In this document: positions 28,430 to 36,294 of the stretch, piece after piece | Layout: every line of letters begins with the position of its first letter | How positions within the stretch are numbered: the stretch's first letter is position 1 | The notes under the pieces: generated by a model | What the model was told of the DNA's origin: nothing | What the model saw: only the letters and a program-made list of their open reading frames with translations | Databases searched by the model: none | NCBI GenBank assembly: GCA_963726065.1 | Contig: CAVSAU010000002.1 | Location: 310,001 to 374,000 of the forward strand | Direction of reading: 5' to 3' | DNA length: 64,000 nt | Origin: Neomesorhizobium sp963726065 | Lineage (GTDB): Bacteria > Pseudomonadota > Alphaproteobacteria > Rhizobiales > Rhizobiaceae | Program-made: the position numbers and the translations under genes

Positions 28430-29560
28430 ATGAAAGCTGATTTCTATGAGACGCTAGGCGTCCAGAAAGGCGCCGACGAGAAGGAACTGAAAGCCGCCTT
28501 CCGCAAGCTGGCCATGCAGTTCCATCCGGACCGCAATCCCGGCGACCATGCCTGCGAGCACAAGTTCAAGGAAATCGGCGAAGCCTACGAGACTTTGAAG
28601 GACCCTCAGAAGCGCGCGGCCTACGATCGCTTCGGACATGCGGCGTTCGAAAACGGCGGCATGAACGGTGGCGGACAAGGTTTCGGCGCCAGTGGTTTCG
28701 CCGACATTTTCGAGGACATTTTCGGCGACATGATGGGTGGCGGTCGCCAGCGCCGTTCATCTGGCGGTCGTGAGCGCGGCGCCGATCTGCGCTACAACAT
28801 GGAAATCAGCCTCGAGGAAGCTTACGCCGGCAAGACCGCGCAGATCCACGTGCCGGCTTCGATTTCCTGCACCGACTGCTCCGGTTCGGGCGCCAAGCCG
28901 GGCACCCAGCCGGTGACCTGCACCACCTGCGCGGGCCACGGCAAGGTGCGGGCCAGCCAGGGTTTCTTCTCGATCGAGCGCACCTGCCCCAGCTGTCACG
29001 GCCGCGGCCAGACCATAAAGGACCCCTGCTCGAAATGCGCCGGCCAGGGCCGCGTCACCGAGGAGCGGTCGCTGTCGGTCAACATTCCGGCCGGCATCGA
29101 GGACGGCACCCGCATCCGGCTTGCCAATGAGGGCGAAGCGGGCTTACGCGGCGGTCCCGCCGGCGACCTCTATATTTTCCTTTCGGTGAAGCCGCACGAA
29201 TTCTTCCAGCGCGATGGCGCCGATCTCTATTGCAAGGTGCCGATCTCGATGACGACGGCAGCGCTCGGCGGCCAGTTCGAGGTGGCGACGCTGGATGGCA
29301 CGCAGACCCGGGTCAAGGTGCCGGAAGGCACGCAGAACGGCCGCCAGTTCCGCTTGAAGAGCAAGGGCATGCCGGTGTTGAGGCAGCCGAATATCGGCGA
29401 CCTCTATATCCAGGTCGCGGTGGAAACGCCGCAGAACCTGTCGAAGCGCCAGCGTGAACTGCTCGAAGAATTCGAACAGCTTTCCTCGAAGGACAACAGC
29501 CCGCAGTCGAGCGGATTTTTCGCGCGAATGAAGGACTTTTTCGAATCCTTCGGCGAGTGA
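28430..29560 (+). CDS. dnaJ: Hsp40 co-chaperone DnaJ
   Basis: The start at 28430 (MKADFYETLGVQKGAD) gives 376 residues. The J domain (1-70) holds the HPD motif in MQFHPDRNPGD. A Gly/Phe-rich linker follows, then four zinc-finger repeats of the CxxCxGxG type (CTDCSGSG, CTTCAGHG, CPSCHGRG, CSKCAGQG) at about 140-215, and the C-terminal substrate-binding domains. DnaJ delivers clients to DnaK and stimulates its ATPase. The 190-bp gap after the dnaK terminator probably holds its own promoter. Confidence 0.97.
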   Translation: MKADFYETLGVQKGADEKELKAAFRKLAMQFHPDRNPGDHACEHKFKEIGEAYETLKDPQKRAAYDRFGHAAFENGGMNGGGQGFGASGFADIFEDIFGDMMGGGRQRRSSGGRERGADLRYNMEISLEEAYAGKTAQIHVPASISCTDCSGSGAKPGTQPVTCTTCAGHGKVRASQGFFSIERTCPSCHGRGQTIKDPCSKCAGQGRVTEERSLSVNIPAGIEDGTRIRLANEGEAGLRGGPAGDLYIFLSVKPHEFFQRDGADLYCKVPISMTTAALGGQFEVATLDGTQTRVKVPEGTQNGRQFRLKSKGMPVLRQPNIGDLYIQVAVETPQNLSKRQRELLEEFEQLSSKDNSPQSSGFFARMKDFFESFGE

Positions 29561-29654
29561 CGCCCTCGATTTCGCAGAAGACCGGTTTTGCCTTGCTATG
29601 AACCGGTGGTCGCGTAAATAGGGTTCCGCAGGGGCAGGCGCAGGAGAGGACGGC

Positions 29655-30260
29655 ATGGCACGCGGAACTGGTTTGCGGAAATCCCTCGCCACGAAATTCG
29701 ACGACGAGTTGCGTTTCTTCAAGGGCTGGATAGACAAACCCAAGGCCGTCGGTTCCATCATTCCGACAAGTTCTGTCACCGCCCGCCGCATGGCGTCCGT
29801 GATCGACCCTAATTCGGGCCTGCCGGTTCTCGAAGTCGGTCCGGGCACCGGCGTCATCACCCGCGCCATCCTGGCGCGTGGCATCAAACCGGAAAATCTC
29901 CACGCGGTCGAATATTCCGAAGATTTTGTCCGTCATCTCAAGAAGCATTATCCCGGCGTCGACGTGATCCAGGGCGATGCGTTCGACCTTGACAAGACGC
30001 TTGGCGACAAGCGCGACATGATCTTCGATTCGGTGGTTTCCGGCGTGCCGTTGCTCAACTTTCCGGTGACGCAGCGCATCGCCTATCTGGAAGGCCTGCT
30101 CAAACGTATTCCGGCGGGGCGGCCCGTGGTTCAACTCACCTATGGGCCGCTTTCGCCGATCCCGGCCGGACGTGGCAACTACACGGTCAAGCATTTCGAC
30201 TTCGTGATCCGCAACATCCCGCCGACGCGGCTTTGGATTTACCGTCGCCCGGCGGACTGA
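29655..30260 (+). CDS. pmtA: phosphatidylethanolamine N-methyltransferase
   Basis: A 201-residue protein of the rhizobial PmtA type: an amphipathic basic N-terminus (FDDELRFFKGWIDKPKAVGS), then SIIPTSSVTARRMAS and the SAM motif I LPVLEVGPGTGVITRAIL. PmtA methylates phosphatidylethanolamine three times to phosphatidylcholine at the inner membrane, a lipid important for host-associated rhizobia. A dnaJ-pmtA order is familiar from rhizobia. It is distinct from Rhodobacter-type PmtA in length and motif. Confidence 0.88.
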   Translation: MARGTGLRKSLATKFDDELRFFKGWIDKPKAVGSIIPTSSVTARRMASVIDPNSGLPVLEVGPGTGVITRAILARGIKPENLHAVEYSEDFVRHLKKHYPGVDVIQGDAFDLDKTLGDKRDMIFDSVVSGVPLLNFPVTQRIAYLEGLLKRIPAGRPVVQLTYGPLSPIPAGRGNYTVKHFDFVIRNIPPTRLWIYRRPAD

Positions 30261-30334
30261 GCATTCCAGCCGGGGCGGGCGTCGACCATGTCGGCGTTTC
30301 CGGCGGGTCGCGGCCGCCGGCAAAGGAGGGCGCG

Positions 30335-30925
30335 ATGGCAGCAAGAATACTGGTGTTTGCCGGCTCGATACGGACCGGAGCCTATAGCGGCAAGACTGCC
30401 GACGTCGCGACGAAAGAATTGGCCGAACAAGGCGCGGACGTGACGCGCATCTCACTCGGCGACTACCCGCTGCCGATCATGGATCAGGACCTGGAGAAGG
30501 AAAAAGGCGTTCCTGAAAATGCCTACAGGCTCGGCCGCCTGATCGCCGCCAATGACGGCATGCTGATCTGCAGCCCGGAATACAATTCGTCGGTACCGCC
30601 GCTGCTGAAAAACGCCATCGACTGGGTAAGCCGCATCCGCAAGGACGGCGGACACCCGTTCAAGCCATTCGAGGGAAAGGTGGCCGGCCTGTGCTCGTCC
30701 TCGGAAGGCGCGTTCGCGGGCGCCCGCGGCCTTTATCACCTGCGCTCGGTGCTGATGCATTGCCAGGTCGAAATCATCACGCCGCAATGTTCGGTGGGAC
30801 GCGTCCACGAGGCCTTTGACGATGACGGCGGCTTCAAGGAAGAACATTCGCGCAGATCGATGGCGACGGTGTGCCGGACGCTGATCGAGCGCGCCACCAT
30901 GCTGTCGACGCGGGCCAGCCAATGA
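30335..30925 (+). CDS. NADPH-dependent FMN reductase
   Basis: Starts at an ATG behind AAGGAGGG, 196 residues. Flavodoxin-like fold: phosphate loop FAGSIRTGAYSGKTA (residues 8-22) and the flavin-contacting segment CSPEYNSSVPPLLKNAIDW near residues 83-101. It reduces FMN or quinone-like compounds with NAD(P)H in the cytosol. It is coupled to the next gene by a 4-bp ATGA overlap, and both run into pyrF. A physiological partner is not obvious. Confidence 0.9.
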   Translation: MAARILVFAGSIRTGAYSGKTADVATKELAEQGADVTRISLGDYPLPIMDQDLEKEKGVPENAYRLGRLIAANDGMLICSPEYNSSVPPLLKNAIDWVSRIRKDGGHPFKPFEGKVAGLCSSSEGAFAGARGLYHLRSVLMHCQVEIITPQCSVGRVHEAFDDDGGFKEEHSRRSMATVCRTLIERATMLSTRASQ

Positions 30926-31512
30926 TCGCCTTCTACGTCACCCATCCGCAGGTGGCGATAGACCCTGACGTGCCAGTGCCGGAATGGGGCCTTTCCGAAG
31001 TCGGGCGGTCGCGGCTGGAGGCCATTGCCGGGCGCAACTGGGTGCGTGCGTTCAGCCATGTTTTCTCCAGCACCGAGAAGAAGGCGATCGAAGGCGCCGG
31101 AATTCTGGCCGGCGCGGCGAACTGCGCGGTAGAGCCGGTGGCTGAGATGGGCGAGAACGATCGCTCGGCAACCGGCTTCCTGCCGCCACCCGAATTCGAG
31201 AAAGCGGCGGACTGGTTCTTCGCCAATCCGAAGCAGAGTTTCCGCGGCTGGGAGCGCGCCGTCGACGCGCAGGCGCGCATCGTCGCGGCGGTGGAGGCGG
31301 CAATCGCGAGCCGCCCCACTGGAAAACCGATCGCCCTTGTCGGGCATGGCGGCGTCGGCACGCTGCTGAAATGCCATCTGGCCGGACAGCCGATTTCCCG
31401 AAAAGGCGACCAGGGCGGCGGAGGCGGCGGCAACGTTTTCGCCTTCAGACTTTCGGATCGGCGCCTGTTGTGCGATTGGACGCCTGTCGAAAATTTCGAA
31501 GGGAAATTCTGA
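30922..31512 (+). CDS. histidine phosphatase superfamily protein with altered RHG motif
   Basis: A 196-residue protein overlapping both neighbours by 3-4 bp. The N-terminal segment MIAFYVTHPQV stands where phosphoglycerate-mutase-like enzymes have R-H-G, so the catalytic His is kept but the preceding Arg is Thr and the Gly is Pro. The second His is present in IALVGHGGVGTLL, and the acid region is EMGENDRSATGF. The fold call is good. Classical mutase activity is doubtful, and the protein may be a divergent phosphatase. I recall similar text in related rhizobia, so it is probably not an error. Confidence 0.75.
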   Translation: MIAFYVTHPQVAIDPDVPVPEWGLSEVGRSRLEAIAGRNWVRAFSHVFSSTEKKAIEGAGILAGAANCAVEPVAEMGENDRSATGFLPPPEFEKAADWFFANPKQSFRGWERAVDAQARIVAAVEAAIASRPTGKPIALVGHGGVGTLLKCHLAGQPISRKGDQGGGGGGNVFAFRLSDRRLLCDWTPVENFEGKF

Positions 31513-32210
31513 TGGCCGCAGATGCCGTTCGTGACCGCCTGATCGTGGGCCTGGACCTACCGACGCTCGCCGAGGCCCAAAAGGCGGTGCGCGAACTCGA
31601 GGGCACGGTGTCCTTCTACAAGATCGGCTACCAGCTTGCCTTCGCCGGCGGGCTCGATTTCGCCCGCGAACTGGCGAGCGGCGGCGCCAAGGTGTTTCTC
31701 GACATGAAGCTGCTCGACATCGACAACACGGTGGCCAAGGGCGTCGAGAACATCGTCAAGATGGGCGTCAGCATGCTGACCCTGCACGCCTATCCCAAGG
31801 CGATGAAGGCGGCGGTGGAAGCGGCCGCAGGCAGTCAGCTGTGCCTGCTCGGCGTGACGGTGCTGACCTCGATGGACGAGCAGGATTTGATGGAGGCGGG
31901 CTACGAATACGACCCGCACACGCTGGTGCTGCGGCGCTGCGAGCAGGCGCTTGCCGCCGGCATGGGCGGCATCGTCTGCGCGGCAAGCGAGGCTACGGCG
32001 GTGCGCAAGGTGGTCGGCCCCGAGATGGCGGTGGTGACGCCCGGCATACGCCCGGCGGGCATCGACCACGGCGACCAGAAACGCGTCGTCACCCCGGCCG
32101 ACGCGATCCGCGCCGGCGCCAGCCATCTGGTCGTGGCGCGGCCGATCGTTGCGGCTGCCGATCGCAAGGCCGCCGCCGAGGCCATCCTCGCCGAAATGCG
32201 GGCAGCATAG
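31512..32210 (+). CDS. pyrF: orotidine 5'-phosphate decarboxylase
   Basis: The start at 31512 overlaps the preceding TGA (TGATG), giving 232 residues. It opens RLIVGLDLPTLAEA. The active site is KVFLDMKLLDIDNTV with the Asp-Lys-Asp array, and the phosphate-gripper loop is VTPGIRPAG. The enzyme makes UMP from OMP, the last step of pyrimidine synthesis. It is the fourth gene of an overlapping run starting at pmtA. Intact and of normal length. Confidence 0.96.
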   Translation: MAADAVRDRLIVGLDLPTLAEAQKAVRELEGTVSFYKIGYQLAFAGGLDFARELASGGAKVFLDMKLLDIDNTVAKGVENIVKMGVSMLTLHAYPKAMKAAVEAAAGSQLCLLGVTVLTSMDEQDLMEAGYEYDPHTLVLRRCEQALAAGMGGIVCAASEATAVRKVVGPEMAVVTPGIRPAGIDHGDQKRVVTPADAIRAGASHLVVARPIVAAADRKAAAEAILAEMRAA

Positions 32211-32393
32211 GCGGCGCAGTTCGGACAACACCGTCTTGCTCTTCATTTTTGCAGCATGACCTTTTACAAAAAGTCTGCGAGTTTCTCGAAGGGGGCATTC
32301 GGGCGGGAGAGCAGTCGGCTTGAGTCGGTCCTTTCCTCCATCTGTTTGTTCAGCCTGCTTCACATGTTTGCGCGACATGCTTAGGAGAGAAAA

Positions 32394-32687
32394 ATGCCAA
32401 AAGGATACTGGATTGCCCGTGTCGATGTGCGCGACCCGGAGGGCTACAAGGACTATGTGGCCGCCGCGAAGCCGGCCTTCGAGCGGTTCGGCGCCAAATT
32501 CCTTGCCCGCGGCGGCGCGCATGACAGGGTCGAGGGACCGGGGCGGGCCCGCAACGTGATCATCGAGTTTCCGTCGCTGGCAGCGGCAAAGGATTGCTAC
32601 ATTTCCGCCGAGTATCAAGCCGCCAAGGCGATTCGCCAGAAAGTAGCCGACGGCGAGATCGTACTGGTCGAGGGCTTTGACGCCTGA
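32394..32687 (+). CDS. DUF1330 domain protein
   Basis: A 97-residue ferredoxin-like fold protein: MPKGYWIARVDVRDPEGYKD, ARGGAHDRVEG, then RNVIIEFPSLAAAKDCYIS and EYQAAKAIRQ, the DUF1330 pattern. TTAGGAGAG gives a good ribosome-binding site. Function unknown; related to Dabb/ABM-type stress or monooxygenase folds. It lies 183 bp after pyrF, and the spacer carries degenerate repeat text (ATCTGTTTGTTC). Confidence 0.88.
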   Translation: MPKGYWIARVDVRDPEGYKDYVAAAKPAFERFGAKFLARGGAHDRVEGPGRARNVIIEFPSLAAAKDCYISAEYQAAKAIRQKVADGEIVLVEGFDA

Positions 32688-32690
32688 CAG

Positions 32691-32715
32691 CTAGGCGGCA
32701 ACACTTGCCGCCTAG
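32691..32715 (+). terminator. hairpin after the DUF1330 gene
   Basis: CTAGGCGGCAA and TTGCCGCCTAG form a perfect 11-bp stem with a CAC loop, 3 bp past the stop. It lacks a T-run but probably ends the transcript or protects its 3' end. Confidence 0.6.
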
Positions 32716-33066
32716 TGTGTTGATATTCGGGTGATGCCGGCCCGCAAATGACGGCTTTCTCCGCTTCCGTCGACCTGGAGCGTATCAGTTCGCGTCGCTG
32801 CGGCCGCCCTATCTGTTTGTTTACGCAACGGTTTTCCGAACCCGCTGCACATCCTTCAAACCGATGCCCTGGAAATAACTTCGCAAGCTATCGGTTTGCG
32901 TTGGCGGCGGCGCCGACGGAAGATTGTCCCCAGGTTCAACCAAAGCACGATATGACAGTTACGTGACGGCAGTATTGCGTCGCAGCAAATCGGTGTTAGC
33001 TTTGCTGCAACACAAAATGCCCGGACCGACTCGACACCTTGGGTTGGCCGCGGCAGCGGAGTTCGG
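32716..33066 (+). other. long leader of phaZ with degenerate repeat
   Basis: No gene is seen in these 351 bp. About 32770-32850 is a worn copy of a rhizobial repeat (CGTCGCTGCGGCCGCC, ATCTGTTTGTTTACGC, GGTTTTCCG). Near 33000 a TTTGCTGCAACACAAAATGC stretch contains the short palindrome TTGC-T-GCAA. TGC-rich palindromes are known binding sites of PhaR-type PHB regulators, so this is a possible operator, by analogy only. Confidence 0.35.
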
Positions 33067-34344
33067 ATGTATTATCAGCTCTATGAACTCAACCACGCGT
33101 CGCTGCAGCCCATCCGGGCCTATGCCGACTCTGTGAGGCTTCTCTATACCAATCCGCTTAATCCGTTTTCGCATACGCCCTGGGGGCGTTCGGTCGCGGC
33201 GATGGCGGAACTCTTCGAGCGCACCACACGGCGTTACGGCAAGCCGCGGTTCGAGCTGCCGACAACGACGGTGGACTGGAAAACCGTGGCGGTGACGGAA
33301 AAGATCGCCTGGTCGCGGCCTTTCTGCAACCTCATCCATTTCGAGCGGCAGCTGCCCTCGAATCGCCGCCGCGACCCCAAGCTGCTGATCGTGGCGCCGA
33401 TGTCGGGCCACTATGCCACGCTGCTGCGCGGTACGGTCGAAGCGATGCTGCCGCATGCCGACGTCTACATCACCGACTGGACCGACGCGCGGATGGTGCC
33501 GGTGTCGGAAGGCAAGTTCGATCTCGATGACTACATCGACTATGTCATCGACATGCTGCACGCCTTGGGGCCGGACACGCATGTGATGGCGGTATGCCAG
33601 CCGTCGGTTCCGGTGCTGGCCGCAGCCGCCATCATGGAAGCGCGCGGCGACCGCTTCGCGCCCTCGACGATGACCCTGATGGGCGGCCCCATCGACACGC
33701 GTCGCAATCCGACCGCGGTGAACACGCTGGCCGAGGAGAAGGGCATCGACTGGTTCCGCGACAACGTCATCATGCAGGTGCCGTGGCCCAACCCCGGTTT
33801 CATGCGCGACGTCTATCCGGGCTTCCTTCAGCTCTCCGGCTTCATGGGCATGAATCTCGACCGGCACATCATCGCCCACAAGGACTTCTTCATGCATCTG
33901 GTGAAGAACGATGGCGACAACGCCGAGAAGCACCGCGACTTCTACGACGAATATCTGGCGGTGATGGACCTGACCGCGGAGTTCTACCTGCAGACGGTCG
34001 ACACGGTGTTCGTGCGACACGCTTTGCCGAAAGGCGAGATGAAGCACCGGGGCGAACCCGTCGATCCATCGGCGATCCGCAATGTCGCCCTGCTGACGGT
34101 CGAGGGCGAGAACGACGATATTTCCGGCGTCGGCCAGACACAGGCGGCGCACAATCTGTGCGTCAACATCCCGGCCGACATGCGCGCCCACTATTTGCAG
34201 CCGGCGGTCGGCCACTACGGTGTCTTCAACGGCTCGCGCTTCCGCGCCGAGATCGTGCCGCGCATCGTCGATTTCATCACCAGCTATGGCCGCGAGAGCC
34301 GCGTGCCGCTGAAGCCGCGCATCGTCCATACGGCGAAGGCCTGA
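33067..34344 (+). CDS. phaZ: intracellular poly-3-hydroxybutyrate depolymerase
   Basis: A 425-residue protein beginning MYYQLYELNHASLQPIRAYAD, the PhaZ1-type opening. The nucleophile motif is AVCQPSVPVLAAA, in which Cys replaces the Ser of a lipase box, as in intracellular depolymerases. The later text VEGENDDISGVGQTQ and QPAVGHYGVFNGSRF supplies the Asp and His of the triad. It mobilises stored PHB granules in the cytosol. The gene is monocistronic with a long leader and is followed by a repeat. Confidence 0.92.
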   Translation: MYYQLYELNHASLQPIRAYADSVRLLYTNPLNPFSHTPWGRSVAAMAELFERTTRRYGKPRFELPTTTVDWKTVAVTEKIAWSRPFCNLIHFERQLPSNRRRDPKLLIVAPMSGHYATLLRGTVEAMLPHADVYITDWTDARMVPVSEGKFDLDDYIDYVIDMLHALGPDTHVMAVCQPSVPVLAAAAIMEARGDRFAPSTMTLMGGPIDTRRNPTAVNTLAEEKGIDWFRDNVIMQVPWPNPGFMRDVYPGFLQLSGFMGMNLDRHIIAHKDFFMHLVKNDGDNAEKHRDFYDEYLAVMDLTAEFYLQTVDTVFVRHALPKGEMKHRGEPVDPSAIRNVALLTVEGENDDISGVGQTQAAHNLCVNIPADMRAHYLQPAVGHYGVFNGSRFRAEIVPRIVDFITSYGRESRVPLKPRIVHTAKA

Positions 34345-34370
34345 CCGATTGAGCTGAATGCATGCCGCTC

Positions 34371-34437
34371 GATCTGTTTGTTCTAGCCGCATTTGTGCGA
34401 CGCCGGGTGAATACACTTGGCAGCAAAATGCTCTCGG
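34371..34437 (+). repeat. dispersed hairpin repeat, copy 3
   Basis: Same family as at 2459 and 8749: CGCA-TTTG-TGCG, then GCCGGGTG/CACTTGGC (two G-U pairs) and GCAAAATGCTCTCGG. It is preceded by ATCTGTTTGTT, a word also found in the worn repeats at 32347 and 32810. Confidence 0.75.
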
Positions 34438-34536
34438 CATCGACTGTGGCCGTCGCGCAACGTCCGCGGCGGAAGTAACCATTCCCACAGATCGCCCTTT
34501 TGCATGAATTGACTCCGTCGCCATATCGACCTTAAC

Positions 34537-34552
34537 CTTTTGTTAACAAAAG
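34537..34552. promoter_or_regulatory. perfect 16-bp palindrome
   Basis: CTTTTGTTAACAAAAG is perfectly self-complementary, centred on GTTAAC, and lies 20 bp before the ATG of the protease-like gene. It could be an operator covering the start of transcription. Confidence 0.45.
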
Positions 34553-34572
34553 AAGGTGGTTGGGACAGGCGG

Positions 34573-35181
34573 ATGATTTCCTCACCGGGACAGCGATATG
34601 CGCGGGGCATCGGGCTGGCTATTGCCCTGGTTTTCGCCGCTCCGGCAGCCAATGCCGCGCAGACCATGCATACCGGCGGTCTCACCTCGCAGCCGATCGG
34701 CCATTTCGAATTCTGCAAATCCTATCCGGCCGAATGCGCGATCCGTTCGCGCACCGCCGATCCCGAACATATGACCGCAAAACTCTGGCGGCAACTCGCA
34801 AGCGTCAACCTGTCGGTCAACGACAGCGTCACGCCGATGAACGACTACGAGATCTACGGCAAGGACGAAGTCTGGTCATACCCCGACAAAGTCGGCGACT
34901 GCGAAGACTATGTGCTGGAAAAGCGCCGCATCCTGATGACCGGCGGCATTCCTGCCTCCAACCTTTTGATCACCGTCGTTCGTAAGCCGGATGGTGAAGG
35001 CCACGCAGTGCTGACGGTGCGCACCGACAAGGGCGACTTCGTCCTCGACAATCTCGCCGGCACCGTGCGGCTTTGGGACCAGACCGGCTACCGCTACCTG
35101 AAGCGGCAGGCCACCGACCACACCGGCCGCTGGGTTTCCATCCGCGACGGCGACAGCCCGCTGGTCGGCGCCGTTCAGTAG
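34573..35181 (+). CDS. transglutaminase-like cysteine protease (BTLCP, DUF920)
   Basis: The start at 34573 gives a 202-residue protein with a signal peptide ending near APAANAAQ, so it is exported. The catalytic triad of bacterial transglutaminase-like cysteine proteases is present: Cys in VGDCEDYVLEKRR, His in GEGHAVLTV, and Asp in FVLDNLAGTV. In other bacteria related proteins (LapG) cleave adhesins under c-di-GMP control. A GGDEF-EAL protein is encoded 2.9 kb away, but no LapD/LapA partner is here. Alternative start at 34540 is less likely. Confidence 0.85.
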   Translation: MISSPGQRYARGIGLAIALVFAAPAANAAQTMHTGGLTSQPIGHFEFCKSYPAECAIRSRTADPEHMTAKLWRQLASVNLSVNDSVTPMNDYEIYGKDEVWSYPDKVGDCEDYVLEKRRILMTGGIPASNLLITVVRKPDGEGHAVLTVRTDKGDFVLDNLAGTVRLWDQTGYRYLKRQATDHTGRWVSIRDGDSPLVGAVQ

Positions 35182-35285
35182 AGCGGTTCCGGTTCTTTCA
35201 GAACCGATAACTCGCTCTAAGTGCTTGTTTTGCAGAATTTATGCGGAAGCCAAATGATTCCATTTGGCTGCAAAATGCTCTAGCG
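35179..35285 (+). repeat. dispersed hairpin repeat, copy 4 (full form)
   Basis: All three hairpins are present: CGGTTCT/AGAACCG around TTC, a worn GCAGAAT/ATGCGG, and a perfect 9-bp AGCCAAATG/CATTTGGCT around ATTC. Compared with copy 2, the third stem has paired changes (AAATG/CATTT against AGGTG/CATCT). Ends are TAGAGCGG and CTCTAGCGG. Confidence 0.85.
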
Positions 35286-35365
35286 GCACGTTTTCCCCCG
35301 CCCTTTCGAACCAGGGTTTCCGGCGTGACAAGCGCACCGGTGTAGCCGATGCCTGTGCTGTTTGG

Positions 35366-35845
35366 CTAAGCCGCCTGCGCCATCCTCTCGCCGGTCATCC
35401 TGTAGGAAATCGCCTCGGCAAGATGGATGCGGTCACCGTCTCGACGCCGTCCAGATCGGCAAGCGTACGCGCCACCTTGAGCACCCGGTGATAGGCGCGC
35501 GCAGAAAAGCCGAGCTTCTCGCTGGCATCATGCAACAGTGACACGCCAGCGGCGTCGGGAGCTGCGATCTCTTCGACAAGCGCTGTCGGGCAACAGGCGT
35601 TCGTGTTGACCGAAGGCGCCCAGCCATTCGAAGCGCTCGCGCTGGATGGCTCTGGCCCGCGCCACGCGGACCGCGACGGCCGCGCTGGGCTCGGCTTTGG
35701 CCAGGCGGATCAGGTCGGCCGCCGAAACGGCGGGCACCTCGATGCGCAGGTCGATGCGGTCGAGCAGAGGTCCCGAAATCCGCGCCTGATAATCGGACTG
35801 GCAGCGCGGACCGCGTGCGCAGCGGGAGCCGGATCAGGCACGCGA
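35366..35845 (-). pseudogene. comM: ComM/YifB-like Mg-chelatase, 3' remnant
   Basis: On the minus strand, ISGPLLDRIDLRIEVPAVSA, LIRLAKAEPSAAVAVRVARA and, after frameshifts near 35600 and 35420, EIAAPDAAGVSLLHDASEKL, SARAYHRVLKVARTLADLDG and YRMTGERMAQAA are the C-terminal third of ComM (about 510 residues when complete). The upstream two-thirds with the Lon-like and AAA+ ATPase domains are absent; the homology stops near 35845 beside a palindromic repeat. ComM aids branch migration in transformation. This copy cannot be functional. Boundaries are approximate. Confidence 0.75.
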
Positions 35846-35854
35846 TACCTACAA

Positions 35855-35889
35855 CGAGGGTCTTTGTCTAAAAGACGCTCGGCGCTCTA
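35855..35889. repeat. short palindromic repeat fragment
   Basis: GTCTTTGTCTAAAAGACGC and CGGCGCTCTAAAG resemble the middle of the repeat at 22826. It marks the point where comM homology ends, so it may mark the deletion junction. Confidence 0.5.
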
Positions 35890-36294
35890 AAGATGCCGGG
35901 TTTCCGCCGGCGCCGAGCCCCAGTCGTCGTTGCGGCCGTCGAGATAGGTCACCGGCGCTGCCATCAACTCGTCGATGTCGACGCCATCGAGGCAGGCGAC
36001 GCTGACGTTGAAATAGGTGGCTCCTGTCATGTTCGGCGTATCCACCCGTTCGAAGCCGCGTACGCCGCAATGCCTGCAGAAAAAGTGGTGCGCGACGTCG
36101 TTTTTACCCCGGTAGTCGGTCAGCGCGCTTTCGCCAGCGATCAGGCGGAATGTCTCGGGTCGCGCCTCGACCGACCACAGCCGCATCTTTGTGCAGATCG
36201 AGCAGTTGCATTTTTGGGTGCCGGCGGCGATGTCGAGATCCGCCTCGAACCGGACGGCGCCGCAATGGCAACTCCCGGTATAGGTCTTGAGCAT
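35887..36294 (-). CDS. GFA-family glutathione-dependent formaldehyde-activating-like protein
   Basis: A 135-residue zinc protein with the GFA cysteine pattern: GSCHCGAVRFEAD, KCNCSICTKM and FFCRHCGVRGF. Family members bind zinc and glutathione or related adducts; only some condense formaldehyde with glutathione. The ATG overlaps the gshB stop by 4 bp (ATGA), so it is translated with glutathione synthetase, a context that fits a glutathione-linked role. Confidence 0.9.
   Translation of the reverse strand: MLKTYTGSCHCGAVRFEADLDIAAGTQKCNCSICTKMRLWSVEARPETFRLIAGESALTDYRGKNDVAHHFFCRHCGVRGFERVDTPNMTGATYFNVSVACLDGVDIDELMAAPVTYLDGRNDDWGSAPAETRHL

Noticed and set aside
32959..34524. 521-codon frame antisense to phaZ
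   Set aside because: His/Arg-rich shadow of a well-supported gene; no ribosome-binding site and no domain.
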